From the NCBI RefSeq assembly GCF_001043955.1, contig NZ_LABZ01000201.1:1-48119 (forward strand): a stretch of 48,119 bases of DNA, written 5' to 3'. The stretch is from Methylobacterium tarhaniae (lineage in GTDB: Bacteria > Pseudomonadota > Alphaproteobacteria > Rhizobiales > Beijerinckiaceae). Of this stretch, positions 7,461 through 16,467 are shown piece after piece; position 1 is the stretch's first letter; every line of letters starts with the position of its first letter. The notes below the pieces were generated by a model. That model had not been told where the DNA came from, ran no database searches, and was given only the letters and a program-made list of their open reading frames with translations. The translations under genes and the position numbers were made by a program.

Positions 7461-7847
7461 TCACGCCGGTTCGACGACCCCGCCGGCCTTCTCCAGGGCG
7501 GCGAAGCCCCCGGCCACGTGAACGACCGGGACGAGCCCCATCTCCTGAAGAGCCTTCGCGGCCAGGGCCGAGCGGTTGCCCGAGGCGCAGTAGAGCACCA
7601 GTCTCCGCCCGCTCCCGAGCTCGGCCTTGTGGGTCGGGCTCGCCGGGTCGGCCTGGAACTCCAGCACGCCGCGCGGCACGTGGACCGCGCCGGCGATCTT
7701 GCCGGTCTTCGCCAGTTCCTCGCTCTCGCGCACGTCGACGAGCACCGTGTCCGGCTGGCCGAGGCGAGCGAGCGCCTCCTCGGCCGACACCGTCGTCACC
7801 TCGCGGTTCGCTTGCGCCACCAGATCCTTCGCGCTCTTCGTCGTCAT
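7461..7847 (-). CDS. Single-domain rhodanese (sulfurtransferase)
   Basis: A 128-residue rhodanese-fold protein with DVRESEELAKTGKIAGAVHVPRG split across strands 35-60 and the active loop CASGNR with Cys87, the persulfide-carrying residue. The ATG at 7847 has GGAGG upstream; an ATG 27 bp earlier lacks a better site. It is the last gene of a minus-strand unit after two YeeE/YedE proteins, so it probably accepts or passes on sulfane sulfur delivered by that transporter. Expression is likely controlled by the persulfide-type ArsR repressor at 9057 through the operator at 8889. Confidence 0.92.
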   Translation of the reverse strand: MTTKSAKDLVAQANREVTTVSAEEALARLGQPDTVLVDVRESEELAKTGKIAGAVHVPRGVLEFQADPASPTHKAELGSGRRLVLYCASGNRSALAAKALQEMGLVPVVHVAGGFAALEKAGGVVEPA

Positions 7848-7914
7848 GATCGCCTCCGTCGCTCGCCACATCATTCTCCCGGTGCCGCGCCCCCGAGGGC
7901 GTCGAGCGGGATCG

Positions 7915-8367
7915 TCAGGGAACGCCGTCCGTCCGCCTCGGGCTCGAGCAGGCGGCCGCCGGTGGCACGAGGCGGAACAGCAGCATGCCGGCGACCATGG
8001 CGGCCACGAAGGTCGCGGCCTGCGCCGGCGCCACCGTCAGGAGGGTGAGTGCCGGCCCGGGACAGAGGCCGGCGAGGCCCCAACCGAGACCGAAGATCGC
8101 GGCCCCCGCGACGAGGCGCGGGTCGATGTCGCGCCGGGCCGGGATCTCCAGCCGGGATGCGAGCAGCGGCCGGCCGCGGCGACGGGCGACGAGGGTACCG
8201 GCGGCGGAGACCGCGACGGCGCCCGCCATGACGAAGGCGAGGCTCGGATCCCAGCGACCGGTCAGGTCGAGGAAGGCGAGGACCTTTGCCGGATCGCTCA
8301 TCCCGGAGACGAGGAGGCCGAGGCCGAAGAGCAGACCGACGGCGAAGGCGGAAGCCATCTTGGCCAC
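7915..8367 (-). CDS. YeeE/YedE second half (DUF6691), sulfur-compound permease subunit
   Basis: A 150-residue membrane protein with four hydrophobic helices, opening VGLLFGLGLLVSGMSDPAKV and carrying LGWGLAGLCPGPA near residues 94-106. The Cys-containing GLCPGPA is a hallmark of the second YeeE/YedE half. In TsuA-type proteins conserved cysteines relay thiosulfate. Here the protein is split in two genes like PmpA/PmpB. The start is GTG with GGAG 9 nt upstream, 4 bp after the stop of the partner. Together they form one transporter; the actual substrate (thiosulfate, persulfide or other sulfur species) is not shown by sequence. Confidence 0.9.
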   Translation of the reverse strand: MAKMASAFAVGLLFGLGLLVSGMSDPAKVLAFLDLTGRWDPSLAFVMAGAVAVSAAGTLVARRRGRPLLASRLEIPARRDIDPRLVAGAAIFGLGWGLAGLCPGPALTLLTVAPAQAATFVAAMVAGMLLFRLVPPAAACSSPRRTDGVP

Positions 8368-8371
8368 GGCG

Positions 8372-8797
8372 TCAGGCTCCGAGCAGGTGACGGATGACGA
8401 GAACGGTCAGGACGGCGACAGCCATGAAGGTGCCGGTCGCGGCCAGCGAGCGGGGCGAGAGGCGGCCGAGGCCGCAGACGCCATGGCCGCTGGTGCAGCC
8501 GGAGCCGAGGCGCGCCCCGAACCCGACCAGCAGCCCGGCGAGCGCCAGGAGCGGGAACGAGGCCTCGACCGTCACCGGCGGCAGGCTCCCGCCCATGCCG
8601 GCATAGACGGGCGGTGCCAGGACCAGCCCGGCCAGGAAGGCGGCCCGCCAGCCGGTCTCGCGCGTGAGTGGAGCGAGCAGCCCGCCGAGGATGCCGCTGA
8701 TGCCGGCCACGCGTCCGTTGAGGAGCAGCAACAGGGCCGCGGAAGTGCCGATCATGGCGCCGCCGACGAGGGCGCTGACAGGCGTGAAGCCATCCAT
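8372..8797 (-). CDS. YeeE/YedE first half, sulfur-compound permease subunit
   Basis: A 141-residue membrane protein with the first-half YeeE/YedE signature: FTPVSALVGGAMIGTSAALL at the N-terminus, GRVAGISGILGG (28-39) and GSGCTSGHGVCG with Cys101 and Cys108. It pairs with the downstream DUF6691 gene. I chose ATG at 8797 (GGAGAG upstream); the open frame extends further but without family similarity. It is the promoter-proximal gene of the sulfur unit, about 90 bp from a palindrome that lies between a TTGCCA -35 and TAATAA -10. Confidence 0.9.
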   Translation of the reverse strand: MDGFTPVSALVGGAMIGTSAALLLLLNGRVAGISGILGGLLAPLTRETGWRAAFLAGLVLAPPVYAGMGGSLPPVTVEASFPLLALAGLLVGFGARLGSGCTSGHGVCGLGRLSPRSLAATGTFMAVAVLTVLVIRHLLGA

Positions 8798-8874
8798 CGT
8801 GGTCTCTCCCGAGCGTCGGTCCGGGCGGCGCCCGAATTGCCGCGGAGCATGCCGTGCCCCGCCACGCCGAAACA

Positions 8875-8888
8875 TTAGGCTTATCTTT
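8875..8888. promoter_or_regulatory. Degenerate second operator copy
   Basis: TTAG-GCTTAT-CTTT matches the TTAG-N6-CTAA pattern in the left arm and partly in the right. Its centre lies 15 bp from the centre of the perfect copy at 8890-8903. Confidence 0.35.
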
Positions 8889-8904
8889 ATTAGATATCAC
8901 TAAT
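8889..8904. promoter_or_regulatory. Palindromic operator of the sulfur operon (ATTAG-N6-CTAAT) within its promoter
   Basis: Perfect 5-bp arms ATTAG / CTAAT around ATATCA. On the minus strand it is placed between a TTGCCA (8914-8909) and TAATAA (8892-8887) separated by 16 bp, so a bound repressor would block RNA polymerase. The same TTAG-N6-CTAA pattern is found upstream of the ArsR gene. Confidence 0.7.
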
Positions 8905-9056
8905 GCAATGGCAAGGGCGAATTCGGCCGGCTCGAAACGGGAAGCGGCCTCGGCTTCGCCGGGATGGCGTCCTGACGGAGCGGCCTGAGCCTCCGGCTGC
9001 GCAACCGGCCGGTCCGCCCGGGGAGCGCGGCGGAGATCGTCCGGGGCCGAACGCCA

Positions 9057-9380
9057 TCAGCCGGGCTCCGGGCAGAAGATGTCCTTGAGGGTCGCCAGCA
9101 CCCGGGCGGCCCGGGGGTCCTCCAGCCGATAATAGAGCGTCTGGCTCTCGCGGCGGAACGCCACCAGCCCGTCCTCCCGGAGCTTGGCGAGATGCTGCGA
9201 CAGGGCCGACTGGCTGAGCTCGACCTCCCCGGCGAGGCTCGTCACATCCATCTCGCCGCGGGCGACGAGCAGGCACAGGATCAGCAACCGCTTCTCGTTG
9301 GCGAGGAGGCGGAGCAGGCGAGCCGCGTCGGCGGCCTTGTCCTGGAGGCGCATCAGGTCGGTCGGCGTCGCGGCGTCCAT
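9057..9380 (-). CDS. ArsR-family repressor, BigR/SqrR-like (persulfide sensor)
   Basis: A 107-residue winged-helix protein with LLRLLANEKRLLILCLLVARGEM split over residues 22-43, recognition helix LSQSALSQHLAKLREDGLV and wing RRESQTLYYRL. Cys36 in the helix after NEKR and Cys103 in DIFCPEPG occupy the positions of the two cysteines that form the persulfide-sensing disulfide or tetrasulfide in BigR and SqrR. These repress genes for sulfide/persulfide handling. The protein lacks the metal-binding ELCVCD motif of arsenic sensors. The ATG lies about 35 bp from a TTAG-N6-CTAA palindrome overlapping its own -10, which suggests autorepression. It is followed by the sulfur operon on the same strand. 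Confidence 0.88.
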   Translation of the reverse strand: MDAATPTDLMRLQDKAADAARLLRLLANEKRLLILCLLVARGEMDVTSLAGEVELSQSALSQHLAKLREDGLVAFRRESQTLYYRLEDPRAARVLATLKDIFCPEPG

Positions 9381-9415
9381 CGGCCCCGTGTCCCGGAAAG
9401 TCAGACCCGACTTCT

Positions 9416-9429
9416 TTAGGCGATGCTAA
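9416..9429. promoter_or_regulatory. Palindromic operator upstream of the ArsR gene (TTAG-N6-CTAA)
   Basis: TTAG-GCGATG-CTAA. On the minus strand it overlaps a TATATT -10-like box, giving TATATTAGCATCGCCTAA. It shares arms and spacing, but not the inner six bases, with the operator at 8890-8903. Confidence 0.65.
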
Positions 9430-9728
9430 TATAGCAGACCGGGCCGCAGCTGTCTCCTGCACGATCGCGCCGCCGGCGCGGGCACCGGGCGGGGGAGGGG
9501 CGGGGAGCCGCCAGGGTGCCGGCGCGCTCCGCATCGACCCGGGCCGACCGGTCCCTGGCCTCGTCCTGACCTTCGAGGGTCGACGAGCCGCGCGCCGCCG
9601 CCATCGGCGTTGCGGAAGTCCGTTCCCGCCGCCGTGGGGCCGGAGAGCCCCGCGCCGTCCGTCCGGCGGGGTCCACGAAAGGCCGAGACGCGCGGGCCGG
9701 CCGACGAAGCCGGCCCGCGCCGTCGCAC
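9430..9728. other. GC-rich intergenic region between the ArsR promoter and the RND operon end
   Basis: Contains upstream sequence of the ArsR promoter on the right of the operator and, at its other end, the strong hairpin at 9690-9720. I see no gene. Confidence 0.5.
9690..9720 (-). terminator. Hairpin terminator of the RND operon
   Basis: Perfect 12-bp inverted repeat GCGCGGGCCGGC / GCCGGCCCGCGC with a 7-nt loop, beginning 9 bp after the RND stop codon. The T tract is weak. Confidence 0.65.
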
Positions 9729-12700
9729 TCAGTGACCGTGCGCAGGCTCCCGCGCCTGCTCCGGCGCGTGCACCGCCCCCGGCGCCGCGTCCAGGTTCTC
9801 CTCGCGCACGCGCTTCCTCTGGAAGAACCGCATCGCGACGACGAAGAAGACCGGAACCAGGATCACCGCCAGCACGGTGGCGGAGATCATCCCGCCCATC
9901 ACGCCGGTGCCGATCGCCTGCTGGCTCTTCGAGGCCGCGCCGGTCGCGATGGCAAGCGGCACGACGCCGAAGATGAAGGCCAGCGAGGTCATCACGATCG
10001 GGCGGAAGCGCAGGCGCGAGGCCTCCACCGTGGCGGTGACGAGCTTGGTGCCGGGCTTCCACAATTCGCGCGCGAACTCGATGATCAGGATCGCGTTCTT
10101 GGCCGAGAGGCCGATGATCGTGATGAGCCCGATCTTGAAGTACACGTCGTTCGGCATGTCGCGGATGATCACGCCGGCGACCGAGCCGATCACGCCGAGG
10201 GGGATGACCAGCATCACCGCGAGCGGGATCGACCAGCTCTCGTAGAGCGCGGCCAGGCACAGGAAGACGATCAGCACCGAGAGGGCGAGCAGCAGGGTCG
10301 CCTGCGAGCCGGCCTGCTTCTCCTGGAGCGACTGCCCGGTCCAGGTATAGCCGAAGCCCTTCGGCAGCTGGGTCATCAGCCGCTCCATCTCGGCGATGGC
10401 CTCGCCCGAGGTGAAGCCCGCCGCGGGCTCGCCGGTGAAGCGGACCGACTGGTAGCCGTTGAAGCCGATGATCTGGGCCGGGCCGACGCTCCACTTCAGG
10501 TGGGCGAAGGACGACATCGGCACCATCGCGCCGAGGTGGTTCTTGACGCCGTAGTTCAGCAGGTCGGTGGCGTTGAGGCGCTGGTTGTCCTCGGCCTGGA
10601 CGATCACCCGCTGCATCTTGCCCCGGTTGGGGAAGTCGTTGGTGTAGACCGAGCCGAGGTTGACCTGGATCGTGTCGTTGATGTCGGCGAAGTTGACGCC
10701 GAGCGCCGCCGCCTTCTCGCGGTCGATCACCAGCTCCGCCTGCGGCGCGGGCGGCAGGCCCTCGACATAGACGTTCTTGAGGATCGGGCTCTTGCGGGCG
10801 AGGGAGAGCAGCTGCTCCTGCGCCGCCATCAGGGCCGCGTAGCCCTTCTGGGCCCGGTCCTGGAGGCGGAAGCTGAAGCCCGAGGCGTTGCCGAGGTTGT
10901 CGATCGGCGGCGGCTCCAGCGCCTGGATCACCGCGTCGCGATAGCCCGCCATCGCCTTGTTGGTGCCGGCGACGAGCGCCGCCGCCGACTGGTCCTTGCC
11001 GCGCTCGGACCAGGGCTTCAACGTCACGAAGGCCTGCGAGGTCATCTGGCCTTGCCCTGAGAACGAGAAGCCGTTGACGATCGTCACGGTCGCCACGCCC
11101 GGCTGGGCCAGCAGGTGCTCCTCGGTCTTCTTCACCGCCGCCAGCGTGCGGTTGAACGAGGAGCCCGGCGGGGTCTGGATGTCGACGGTGAAGAAGCCCT
11201 GGTCCTCGACCGGCAGGAAGCCCTCCGGCAGGCGCACGAAGGCGTAGGCCACGCCCGCGACCAGGATCAGGTAGACCACCATCATCCGGCCGGACTTCTT
11301 CACCGCCCAGGACACGCCGCGGCCGTAGCGGGCGGTCTCGCGGTCGACGACGCGGTTGAACCAGCCGAAGAAGCCGCGCTTGGCGTGGTGGTGGCCGGGC
11401 TCGACGGGCTTCAGCAGCGTGGCGCAGAGCGCCGGGGTCAGCGACAGAGCCAGGAAGGCCGAGAAGGCGATCGAGGTCACCATCGCGATCGAGAACTGGC
11501 GATAGATGATGCCGACCGACCCGGGGAAGAACGCCATCGGGATGAACACGGCGATCAGCACGAGCGTGATGCCGATGATCGCGCCGGTGATCTGGCCCAT
11601 GGCCTTGCGGGTCGCCTCCTTGGGGGGCAAGCCCTCCTCGGCCATGATCCGCTCGACGTTCTCGACCACCACGATGGCGTCGTCGACCAGGATGCCGATG
11701 GCGAGCACCATGCCGAACATCGTCAGCACGTTGATCGAGAACCCGGCGAGCAGCATGATCGTGCAGGTGCCGAGAAGCGCGATCGGCACCACGATCGTCG
11801 GGATCAGCGTGTAGCGGATGTTCTGCAGGAACAGGAACATCACGATGAACACCAGCACCACCGCCTCGACGAGGGTGTGGAGCACCTTCTCGATCGAGGC
11901 CTCGACGGCGGGCGTGATGTCGTAGGGGATGTCCCACTTCACCGTGTCGGGGAAGAACTGCGACAGTTCCACCATCTTGGCCCGGATCGCCTTGGCGGTG
12001 TCTAGCGCGTTGCCGTCAGGGGCGAGCGTCACCGAGATGCCGGCGGCCGGCCCGCCGTTGAGGCGGGTGGTGAACTTGTAATCCTCGCCGCCGAGCTCGA
12101 TGCGGGCGACGTCGCGCAGGCGCACGGTCGAGCCGTCGGGATTGGCGCGCAGGACGATCGCGCCGAACTCCTCCGGGGCCCGCATCTGGCCCTTGACGAC
12201 GATCGGGTAGTTGACCGCGTGGGTCTCCGGGCTCGGCTGGGCGCCGACGGCGCCCGAGGCGATCTGGACGTTCTGGCGCGTGATCGCCTGCGTCACGTCG
12301 GAGGCGTTGAGCGACAGGCCGCGCAGCTTGTCGGGGTCGATCCAGACGCGCAACGAGCGCTCGGTCGAGTACAGGGTGGCGCGCCCGACGCCCGGGATGC
12401 GGCGGATCTCGTTGATGACGTTGCGGATCAGGAAGTCGCCGAGCGCGACCTCGTCCATCGACCCGTCCTTGGAGACGAGGGTGATGATGTTGAGGGTCGC
12501 GGCCGAGGCCTCCTCGACCAGGATGCCCTGCTGGCGCACCTCGGCCGGCAGGCGCGCCTCGACGCGCTTGAGGCGGTTCTGCACCTCGACGCCGGCATAG
12601 CCCGGATCGGTGCCCGGCTCGAAGTTGGCGGTGATCTCGACGACGCCGAACGAATCGCTCGCCGATTCGAAGCTCTGGATGTTGGCCGCGCCGTTCAGCT

Positions 12701-12902
12701 CATCCTCGATGAGGCGCGTCGTGCCGGTATAGAGATCCTCCACCGAAGCGCCCGGGAAGGCGGTGGAGAGGGCGATCGAGGGCGGCGCGATGATCGGGTA
12801 TTGCGCCACCGGCAGCATCGGGATCGTGAGCGCGCCGCCCAGGCAGATGAACAGCGCGACGACCCAGGCGAAGATCGGCCGGTCGATGAAGAAGCTCGCC
12901 AA
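9729..12902 (-). CDS. RND multidrug efflux transporter, HAE1 (AcrB/MexB) family
   Basis: A 1057-residue inner-membrane proton antiporter that drives export of hydrophobic compounds together with an adaptor and an outer-membrane channel. It opens MASFFIDRPIFAWVVALFIC, has two large periplasmic loops and twelve expected membrane helices. It carries the helix-4 motif ILVDDAIVVVENVERI with the proton-relay Asp pair, and SAKNAILIIEFA in helix 10. Length is normal for the family. It lies 13 bp downstream of its adaptor gene, and no OprM/TolC-type gene is in the operon. Substrate range cannot be read from sequence. Confidence 0.96.
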   Translation of the reverse strand: MASFFIDRPIFAWVVALFICLGGALTIPMLPVAQYPIIAPPSIALSTAFPGASVEDLYTGTTRLIEDELNGAANIQSFESASDSFGVVEITANFEPGTDPGYAGVEVQNRLKRVEARLPAEVRQQGILVEEASAATLNIITLVSKDGSMDEVALGDFLIRNVINEIRRIPGVGRATLYSTERSLRVWIDPDKLRGLSLNASDVTQAITRQNVQIASGAVGAQPSPETHAVNYPIVVKGQMRAPEEFGAIVLRANPDGSTVRLRDVARIELGGEDYKFTTRLNGGPAAGISVTLAPDGNALDTAKAIRAKMVELSQFFPDTVKWDIPYDITPAVEASIEKVLHTLVEAVVLVFIVMFLFLQNIRYTLIPTIVVPIALLGTCTIMLLAGFSINVLTMFGMVLAIGILVDDAIVVVENVERIMAEEGLPPKEATRKAMGQITGAIIGITLVLIAVFIPMAFFPGSVGIIYRQFSIAMVTSIAFSAFLALSLTPALCATLLKPVEPGHHHAKRGFFGWFNRVVDRETARYGRGVSWAVKKSGRMMVVYLILVAGVAYAFVRLPEGFLPVEDQGFFTVDIQTPPGSSFNRTLAAVKKTEEHLLAQPGVATVTIVNGFSFSGQGQMTSQAFVTLKPWSERGKDQSAAALVAGTNKAMAGYRDAVIQALEPPPIDNLGNASGFSFRLQDRAQKGYAALMAAQEQLLSLARKSPILKNVYVEGLPPAPQAELVIDREKAAALGVNFADINDTIQVNLGSVYTNDFPNRGKMQRVIVQAEDNQRLNATDLLNYGVKNHLGAMVPMSSFAHLKWSVGPAQIIGFNGYQSVRFTGEPAAGFTSGEAIAEMERLMTQLPKGFGYTWTGQSLQEKQAGSQATLLLALSVLIVFLCLAALYESWSIPLAVMLVIPLGVIGSVAGVIIRDMPNDVYFKIGLITIIGLSAKNAILIIEFARELWKPGTKLVTATVEASRLRFRPIVMTSLAFIFGVVPLAIATGAASKSQQAIGTGVMGGMISATVLAVILVPVFFVVAMRFFQRKRVREENLDAAPGAVHAPEQAREPAHGH

Positions 12903-12915
12903 GGTGGTGTCCTCC

Positions 12916-14118
12916 TCAGCGCTGTTCGGTCGAGGCCGGGGCGGGGTGGGACCCCGTGCCGGCCGACGCCACGGTGGTGGTCTCGAACGGTACCGCCGAG
13001 ACCTGGGTGCCGGCGACGATCTTCTGGAAGCCCTCGGCGACGACCCGGTCGCCCTCCTTGAGCCCGTCGCGGATCACCCACTGGCCCTCGACCACCGGGC
13101 CGACCTCGACCGGCTGGAGCACCACCTTCTGGTCCGGCCCGACGAGCCAGACCTGGGCGCGGCCGTCATTGGAGCGGTGCACCGCCTGCTGCGGGACCGC
13201 GATGGCGTCGGAATCGATGCCCTGCTTGATCCGGGCGCGGACATACATGCCCGGGAAGAGCTCCCCGTGCGGGTTCGGCACCACGGCACGAAGCGTCACC
13301 TGGCCGGTGCTCGGATCGGCGGTCACGTCGGAGAACAGCAGCCGGCCGGGCTCGGGATAGAGCGAGCCGTCATCCATGATGACGCGCACGCTCGCGACAT
13401 CGGGGGCGAGGCGGTCGAGCTCGCCGCTGGCGAGGTCGCGGCGCAGCTTGTTCAGCTCGCCGACCGACTGGGTGATGTCGACGTAGATCGGGTCGAGCTG
13501 CTGGATCGTCGCCAGGTTGCTGGCGCCGCCCTGCTCGACCAGCGCCCCTTCCGTGACGAGGGCCCGGCCGATGCGGCCCGAGATCGGCGCCCGCACGTCC
13601 GTATAGCCGAGGTTGAGCTGCGCCCGGTCGCGGGCGGCCTTGGCGCCGGCGACCTCGGCCTCGGCCTGCTTCTGGGCCGCGAAGGCGGCGTCGTACTGGG
13701 CCTGGCTCGCGGTCTGTCGGGTGAGCAGGGTCTCCAGGCGCTCGGCCTGCTGGCGGGCCAGCACCAGGGCGGCCTCCGCCTTGGCCAGGGTCGCCTCGGC
13801 GCTGGAAAGGTCGGCGCGGAACGGCATCGGGTCGATCTTGTAGAGGAGGTCGCCCTCCTTGACCTGGCTGCCCTGCTCGAAGGTGCGCTTGATGATGAGG
13901 CCGGCGACGCGCGCCCGCACCTCGGCGATGCGGGTCGGGGCGGCGCGGCCGGGCAGGTCGCGCTCGTAGGGGATCGGCTGGTGCTTGACCGTCACGATCG
14001 AGACTTCCGGCGGGGCGGAGGGGGCCGCCGGCGCGGCGGCCTGCTGGGCCGGCTTGCAGGCGGCGAGCCCGAGGAAGAGGGCGGTCGCTCCGAGGAGGAT
14101 GCGGCGGCGTTGGATCAC
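12916..14118 (-). CDS. RND efflux periplasmic adaptor (AcrA/MexA-like lipoprotein)
   Basis: A 400-residue membrane-fusion protein. From a GTG at 14118 (AGGAAAG upstream) the product begins with RRRILLG, a hydrophobic core and the lipobox LAAC, so it should be lipid-anchored to the inner membrane. It then shows a barrel-sandwich half with RVAGLIIKRTFEQGSQVKEG, a coiled-coil hairpin about 95-165 (QQAERLETLLTRQTASQAQY) and the second half DVRAPISGRIGRALVTEGAL. An ATG 75 bp earlier would add 25 unrelated residues before the signal and is not favoured. It bridges the AcrB-like pump to an outer-membrane channel encoded elsewhere. Confidence 0.94.
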   Translation of the reverse strand: MIQRRRILLGATALFLGLAACKPAQQAAAPAAPSAPPEVSIVTVKHQPIPYERDLPGRAAPTRIAEVRARVAGLIIKRTFEQGSQVKEGDLLYKIDPMPFRADLSSAEATLAKAEAALVLARQQAERLETLLTRQTASQAQYDAAFAAQKQAEAEVAGAKAARDRAQLNLGYTDVRAPISGRIGRALVTEGALVEQGGASNLATIQQLDPIYVDITQSVGELNKLRRDLASGELDRLAPDVASVRVIMDDGSLYPEPGRLLFSDVTADPSTGQVTLRAVVPNPHGELFPGMYVRARIKQGIDSDAIAVPQQAVHRSNDGRAQVWLVGPDQKVVLQPVEVGPVVEGQWVIRDGLKEGDRVVAEGFQKIVAGTQVSAVPFETTTVASAGTGSHPAPASTEQR

Positions 14119-14404
14119 GGGTCGGTCTTTCCTGCACGGTAGGGAAGCGGCCGGGGCGCGTCGCGCCGCCGGGCTTCCGGGCAAGGGCCACAAAGAGTTC
14201 CCGGTGAGGCGCCGCCGTGGCGCAGGGCCAGGCAGGTTCGCCTCGGACGGATATCGTATGCGCTCGGGCGCCGCCTGTCCGGCCCTGTCCGCAGCGGCCG
14301 GCGAGGCACGCAGCCTCGTCGAGCCGCGAGGCTCGCAGGGTTCCGAGGCGGAGATGTGACGTCAGGACCGCTTCCGTACCGAAAGCGGAGCCGGGCGTCA
14401 GGCC

Positions 14405-14803
14405 CTAAGCCTTCGGTGGGCGCTCGGGCAGGGCGGCGCCGGCCTGGACCAGGGCGCCGAGGCGGCGCGGGGGCAGGAGCGTGGCGGCGGAGGCGGCCGG
14501 GCCGTCGGCCGGGCAGGCGAGGTTCGTGCTCGCCGCGCCGCCGTCGTCGGGCCGTGGGTTGTCGACGCCGGAGGCCGTGAGGGTGCAGGCCGGGCTCTTC
14601 ACCCAATGTGCGTGGAGGCTCGCCATCGGCGAGGCGCCCTGGCTCGCGCGCAGCACCGGCTCGGGACGGCCGGACGCCGCATCCGCCGCCGACACCGCCA
14701 GGAGGGCGAGGCCGAGGCCGAGGAAGGCGGTCGCGCAGAAGCGCGCGAGAGATGTCCAGATGCGACCGATCACGGAACGGGACAGTGGGGGTTCCGACTG
14801 CAC
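14405..14803 (-). CDS. Small secreted or membrane-anchored hypothetical protein
   Basis: A 132-codon frame whose product has an N-terminal basic region and hydrophobic core ending VSAADA|ASG, a plausible signal peptide with cleavage near residue 42. The mature part is short, with two cysteines (SPACTLTASG and NLACPAD) and an Ala/Pro-rich C-terminus. The GTG at 14803 has no clear ribosome site; an internal GTG at 14773 would give a neater signal peptide but also lacks one. I do not recognise the family. It is divergent from the thiolase gene. Confidence 0.5.
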   Translation of the reverse strand: MQSEPPLSRSVIGRIWTSLARFCATAFLGLGLALLAVSAADAASGRPEPVLRASQGASPMASLHAHWVKSPACTLTASGVDNPRPDDGGAASTNLACPADGPAASAATLLPPRRLGALVQAGAALPERPPKA

Positions 14804-14940
14804 CGCACAAGACGCCGCGACATTCTGTCAGACCCGGCGCGACGTCCCGGCGGGCGGGCGCGGGGGCTTGATCGAAGCCGCGCCTCGCCGTACCGGTTTT
14901 TCGAAACACGGTCTCCGGACCTGAAGCGGGAGAGAGGCGC

Positions 14941-16155
<1,215 letters not shown>

Positions 16156-16467
16156 TCGGGACACCACCGGTTGCGGAGCGGGGCGGAGTCCCCGCTCCGC
16201 CCCGGATGGAATCGGGACGGGATCTCGAATTCGGGGACGAGCGTCTCATCGTGCCGCACTGCACCATGGCGGGGCCGCGTGGCATGGTTTAAGTATGAAC
16301 CAGTCTCGCCCTTCCTCCGGAACCGCGCGGACGATGCGCCCGCCCTCGCGGGACGGATCCCGCGGCGCAAACGATCCCATGACCCGCCACGCTTCAGCCA
16401 CCGGCCCCGTGCTCCCGCCGTCCGATCGCGGCCGCCGTATCGCCCCTTCGCCCCGGTGAGGCCCACC
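16156..16467. other. Intergenic region upstream of the BoxR-like gene
   Basis: No gene seen. It contains the imperfect dyad at 16286-16301 and GC-rich flanks. The likely promoter of the BoxR-like gene is near this AT-richer patch (16284-16300). Confidence 0.4.
16286..16301. promoter_or_regulatory. Imperfect dyad GGTTTA-N4-TGAACC, possible operator
   Basis: Five of six arm positions are complementary (GGTTTA / TGAACC). It lies between pcaF and the BoxR-like gene, about 165 bp upstream of the latter's ATG. No known consensus is claimed. Confidence 0.3.

Noticed and set aside
8890..11937. Very long minus-strand frame overlapping the ArsR and RND genes
   Set aside because: Out-of-frame reading of the RND gene. 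The RND frame has full family similarity.
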